DNA of 11,993 nt from Flavobacterium sp. (lineage in GTDB: Bacteria > Bacteroidota > Bacteroidia > Flavobacteriales > Flavobacteriaceae): contig JAAURU010000065.1 in NCBI GenBank assembly GCA_012032075.1, positions 1 to 11,993 of the forward strand, given 5' to 3'. The translations under genes were made by a program, and so were the position numbers. Shown here piece by piece: positions 9,911 to 11,993 of this stretch (the stretch's first letter is position 1; each line of letters opens with the position of its first letter). The notes below the pieces were generated by a model that searched no databases, was not told the DNA's origin, and worked only from the letters and a program-made list of their open reading frames with translations.

Positions 9911-9938
9911 GTTTGTTTGTTTGTTTGTTTGTTTGTTT
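9911..9938 (+). repeat. (GTTT)7 tetranucleotide microsatellite directly upstream of a start codon
   Basis: Seven perfect GTTT units, reading (AAAC)7 on the coding minus strand. It fills nearly all of the 31-base gap between the stop of the truncated gene (9941) and the ATG of the ulvan-lyase-like gene (9909). It stands where a ribosome-binding leader would be. Confidence 0.95.
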
Positions 9939-9940
9939 TT

Positions 9941-11314
9941 CTATTCGATAATTAATTTTTTATAATTCCCATTACTATTTAATAGGTAGATTCCTTTTGG
10001 AGCTGTACTTAGATCAATTTCTTTACTTTTACCTTCTTTAATTTTTATTCCTTGTACAGAAAAAACATCCCAATTAGATTCTTTATTTAGTAGAAAAACA
10101 CCATCTTTACTAGGATTTGGATAATGGTAAGTGGAGAAACCTCTTGACTGGTTCTTGTAGCACAACTAGTAATAGTTTTACAATATTCAACATAACTTGT
10201 ACCAGTGCTGTAACGCACACCCACACAAATTTCACCATTACCTCTTGTAGGAACTACTGTTGCAGAATAGCCATTTGAACTTACCGTTAAACTTTGTTTA
10301 GAACCTCTAAAAAACCAATTATAGCTTGTAGCATTAGCTCTTTGTTGGGCATTTAACTCAAAAATTAAGGCTTGTATTGGGTTTCCACAAGAAGGACCAG
10401 AAATAGGACTACTCGAAGAAACTGTATTTATTACAATTGTTTTAGAACCAGAAAGCGCAAACTTATTGCAATCACTATAAGCCTTCGCAGTGAAATTATG
10501 AATTCCAACTGAAAGAGTAGAAGAAGAAAAGGAGTAAGGACTAGTTGTATCTGTTCCTACTAAGGTAGTGCCATCATAAAATTCTACTTTAATAATATTT
10601 ACTGTTGAAGTGGCTATAGCATTAATAGTTACGTTTTGTCCTTCATTAAAAGGAGCATTATTTGCAGGACTAGTAATATTTACAGTAGGATTACTAACAC
10701 CAGTACAAGGACTTATTGATGAAGTTACAGTAACTGTTAAAGTTTTTTCTGTAGTAGCACCATAAGAATCTGTTGCAATAGCTTTTAGAGTATAATTACC
10801 CGCTGCAAGATTTGTAAGAGAAGGGACATTGTTTGCAGTATTCCATTCATAAGGTGAAGTATTGTCTTGACTTACTAATGTTCCGTCTCGATATAATTTT
10901 ACATTGGAAACAAAATCACCTGCATCATTATCAGTTGCTGTTGCTTTAACTTGAAAAGTTGCAGGTGCAATTAAACTATTTAATGGACTTGTAAAAGTTA
11001 AACTCGGTGGATTATTTATAGGAGTTGTAATATTTCCAAAAGGAATATTAGCAGCAATTAAGGTTTCAGGTTTTTGATTCCATCCTCCCATACTGGCTGG
11101 TCTTGATCTATTTATGAGTAAGATTGTTTTTGGCATATTTAAACTCAACCTTTGATTAAGATGTCTATATGCTATTTCCCAAGTATAATCTCCACAATTT
11201 GGCATTAAAGGAGAATTAGTTCTTCCAGTACATTTTATATTTCCACTGCATATGTTTGAAGGAATATTTGAAGTTCCATTTAACCAACCTGAATATAGTT
11301 CAGCAAATGCTTTT
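9941..11314 (-). CDS. T9SS-secreted protein with two Ig-like domains and PKD-like cassette; 5' end cut at a chimeric join, apparent frameshift
   Basis: The visible part begins near the join with sequence of an unrecognised domain (LKAFAELYSGWLNGT, CGDYTWEIAYRHLNQRL, INRSRPASMGGWNQKPETLI), possibly the end of a catalytic domain. An Ig-like domain follows (PPSLTFTSP to TEKTLTVTV), then the shared Ig and PKD-like cassette (10162-10710) and a short T9SS sorting domain (YPNPSKDG to YKKLIIE). A shift at AA (10123-10124) breaks the frame inside the linker; one more base gives SPLTIYPNPSKDG. The open frame extends upstream of the first in-frame ATG (11205) with clearly protein-like sequence to about 11315, so that ATG is internal and the true start is missing. 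It is probably first, or near first, in the operon with the ulvan-lyase-like and lipoprotein genes. Function unknown. Confidence 0.75.
10162..10710 (-). repeat. Ig/PKD-like cassette, copy 3 (truncated T9SS protein)
   Basis: PCTG-linker, Ig-like domain (VNIIKVEFYDGTTLVGTD) and PKD-like domain (GPSCG to EYCKTITSC). Near-identical to copy 1 in the PKD-like part, while sharing the CATRTSQE linker and T9SS tail type with copy 2. Confidence 0.9.
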
Positions 11315-11330
11315 AATCTTGTTTTTCTTC
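11303..11330. other. Probable chimeric join between two genomes
   Basis: Two minus-strand reading frames meet here in different phases. The lpd gene matches its family up to about MKKNKI and then turns into unrelated residues and a stop. The secreted protein's frame runs up to the same spot and then hits TGA codons. Base composition rises sharply to the right. The A-rich segment around 11315-11330 could be shared microhomology, so the exact breakpoint is uncertain by about ten bases. Confidence 0.85.
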
Positions 11331-11629
11331 ATCAAAAACTGTATGCCCTTGCTCATTTTATCGGCAACACCACGGCTGCGGCCAATAACACCACCAAAAT
11401 CGGCAGAGGGGTTTGCTATATTAATACCATAGTCTTTTGAGTGTTTGGCATATTCAAATACCTGGGCACTTTTTAATAAGGCCTTGGTAGGAATACAACC
11501 CCAGTTAAGGCAGATACCGCCGAGGCTTTCTTTTTCAATCACTGCCGTTTTGAAACCTAACTGGGATGCCCGGATAGCCGCCACATAACCGCCGGGACCA
11601 CTTCCGAGAACTACTACATCGTATGCCAT
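11315..11629 (-). CDS. lpd: Dihydrolipoamide dehydrogenase (E3), N-terminal fragment
   Basis: FAD-dependent E3 of the 2-oxoacid dehydrogenase complexes, reoxidising dihydrolipoamide with NAD+; cytoplasmic. The first ~105 of about 465 residues are present: the FAD dinucleotide-binding GSGPGG (9-14), E32 at the end of the second strand, and the redox-active disulfide in GGICLNWGCIPTK (C40, C45). Family-like sequence stops at KKNKI, where a gly/asp-rich continuation would be expected; instead the frame enters the neighbouring flavobacterial sequence and stops at 11300. The protein style and higher GC resemble Chitinophagaceae. No frameshift is seen in this part. The gene is divergent from the outer-membrane protein gene at 11807, across a 177-base gap with no clear promoter motif. 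Confidence 0.93.
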
Positions 11630-11806
11630 TTTTAAGTTGATTAGTTGGTAAGTAAATGAAATGGGATTAACGAGCAGCGAAGTTATCTGAAAAGGGGGAA
11701 TTGGGCAAAAACCGCTGCTTGCCTGTCCATCTGTTTAAATAGCCGTTAAAGCAATAATTGCCTGACCGCATATTTTATTGGAATATTTTAGCAGCTTATT
11801 TCTTTT

Positions 11807-11993
11807 ATGCAAAAAAGTGTTATTCTTCTCTTGTTTGTTTTTTGCTGGTCATGGTGTCTGGCACAGCCGGACAACGGGAAAGATATCCGCATTACGGTAC
11901 AGACGGACAGCCGCCTGGTGATGCATAGCGTGACGGTAACGCTTATGAAACCGGATTCTTCTTTGCTTCGGATAACCACTACTGATAAATCAG
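11807..11993 (+). CDS. Exported protein start, probable outer-membrane beta-barrel with carboxypeptidase-regulatory-like domain, partial
   Basis: An open frame of 62 codons from the ATG at 11807 to the right edge. Residues 1-20 form a clean signal peptide (MQKSVILLLFVFCWSWCLAQ). The mature start is followed by RITVQTDSRLVMHSVTVTL, KPDSSLLRITTTDKS, the pattern of the N-terminal carboxypeptidase-regulatory-like domain on outer-membrane beta-barrel or TonB-dependent receptor-like proteins in Chitinophagaceae. The C-terminal barrel, if any, is outside the window, so the assignment is an inference from the first domain only. Base composition matches lpd, not the flavobacterial part. An opposite-strand ORF over the same bases has no protein character. 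Confidence 0.65.
   Translation, partial: MQKSVILLLFVFCWSWCLAQPDNGKDIRITVQTDSRLVMHSVTVTLMKPDSSLLRITTTDKS

Noticed and set aside
9911..9938. CRISPR-like array from the repeated GTTT units
   Set aside because: The units are four bases and contiguous with no spacers; this is a simple microsatellite.
5834..10710. Mobile element or CRISPR explanation for the three long direct repeats
   Set aside because: The repeats lie in frame within protein-coding domains, have no terminal inverted repeats or transposase, and are kilobases apart.
11216..11330. Natural horizontal transfer or prophage boundary at the right end
   Set aside because: No integrase, tRNA, target-site duplication or insertion sequence is present, and both flanking genes are cut inside their coding sequence.
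11788..11979. Minus-strand ORF of 63 codons
   Set aside because: The plus strand over the same bases encodes a clean signal peptide and a recognisable domain start; the minus-strand translation is a shadow.

Overview
The window is an AT-rich stretch of a marine-type Flavobacteriia (Bacteroidota) genome from base 1 to about 11315. It is joined to roughly 680 bases of visibly GC-richer DNA that reads like a different Bacteroidota, most like Chitinophagaceae. The flavobacterial assignment rests on type IX secretion (T9SS) sorting domains with the YPNPS motif, A-rich leaders without Shine-Dalgarno sites, TAnnTTTG-type -7 promoter elements, a Bacteroidota-style acidic sequence after a lipoprotein cysteine, and overall protein character.

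Layout. Bases 1-2614 (minus strand) hold housekeeping genes: a lysophospholipid/lipid A-type acyltransferase, rdgB (house-cleaning NTP pyrophosphatase), and a DEAD-box RNA helicase with its own promoter that runs off the left edge. Divergently, 2698-4038 (plus strand) hold a rhomboid-family intramembrane protease and a secreted SIMPL-domain protein. A hairpin terminator at 4063-4093 separates these from convergent genes. Bases 4118-5559 (minus) encode a secreted PL14-like polysaccharide lyase with a T9SS tail. Bases 5825 to about 11314 (minus) look like one operon of three surface proteins, in transcription order: a truncated unknown protein with a T9SS tail, a BNR-type beta-propeller resembling ulvan lyases with a T9SS tail, and a lipoprotein with an acidic DxxxDxDD motif. 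All three carry the same cassette (Ig-like plus cysteine-bearing PKD-like domain) fused to different N-terminal domains. The set suggests breakdown of a uronic-acid-containing algal polysaccharide at the cell surface, though no SusC/SusD pair, sulfatase or regulator is in view.

Two cautions govern interpretation. First, eight of the nine flavobacterial genes are broken by single-base shifts (nine shifts in all; only the SIMPL gene is clean), nearly all in homopolymer runs, and each is repaired by adding or removing one base. This looks like sequencing error, not gene decay, so each gene is given below as one reconstructed CDS. Second, at about 11315 both the secreted protein and a dihydrolipoamide dehydrogenase (lpd) gene are cut off head-to-head at the same place. 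With the change in composition, this indicates a chimeric join (assembly or amplification artefact) rather than a natural locus.

The right end (11315-11993) carries the first ~105 residues of lpd (minus) and, divergently, the start of an outer-membrane beta-barrel/TonB-type protein (plus) that runs off the right edge.
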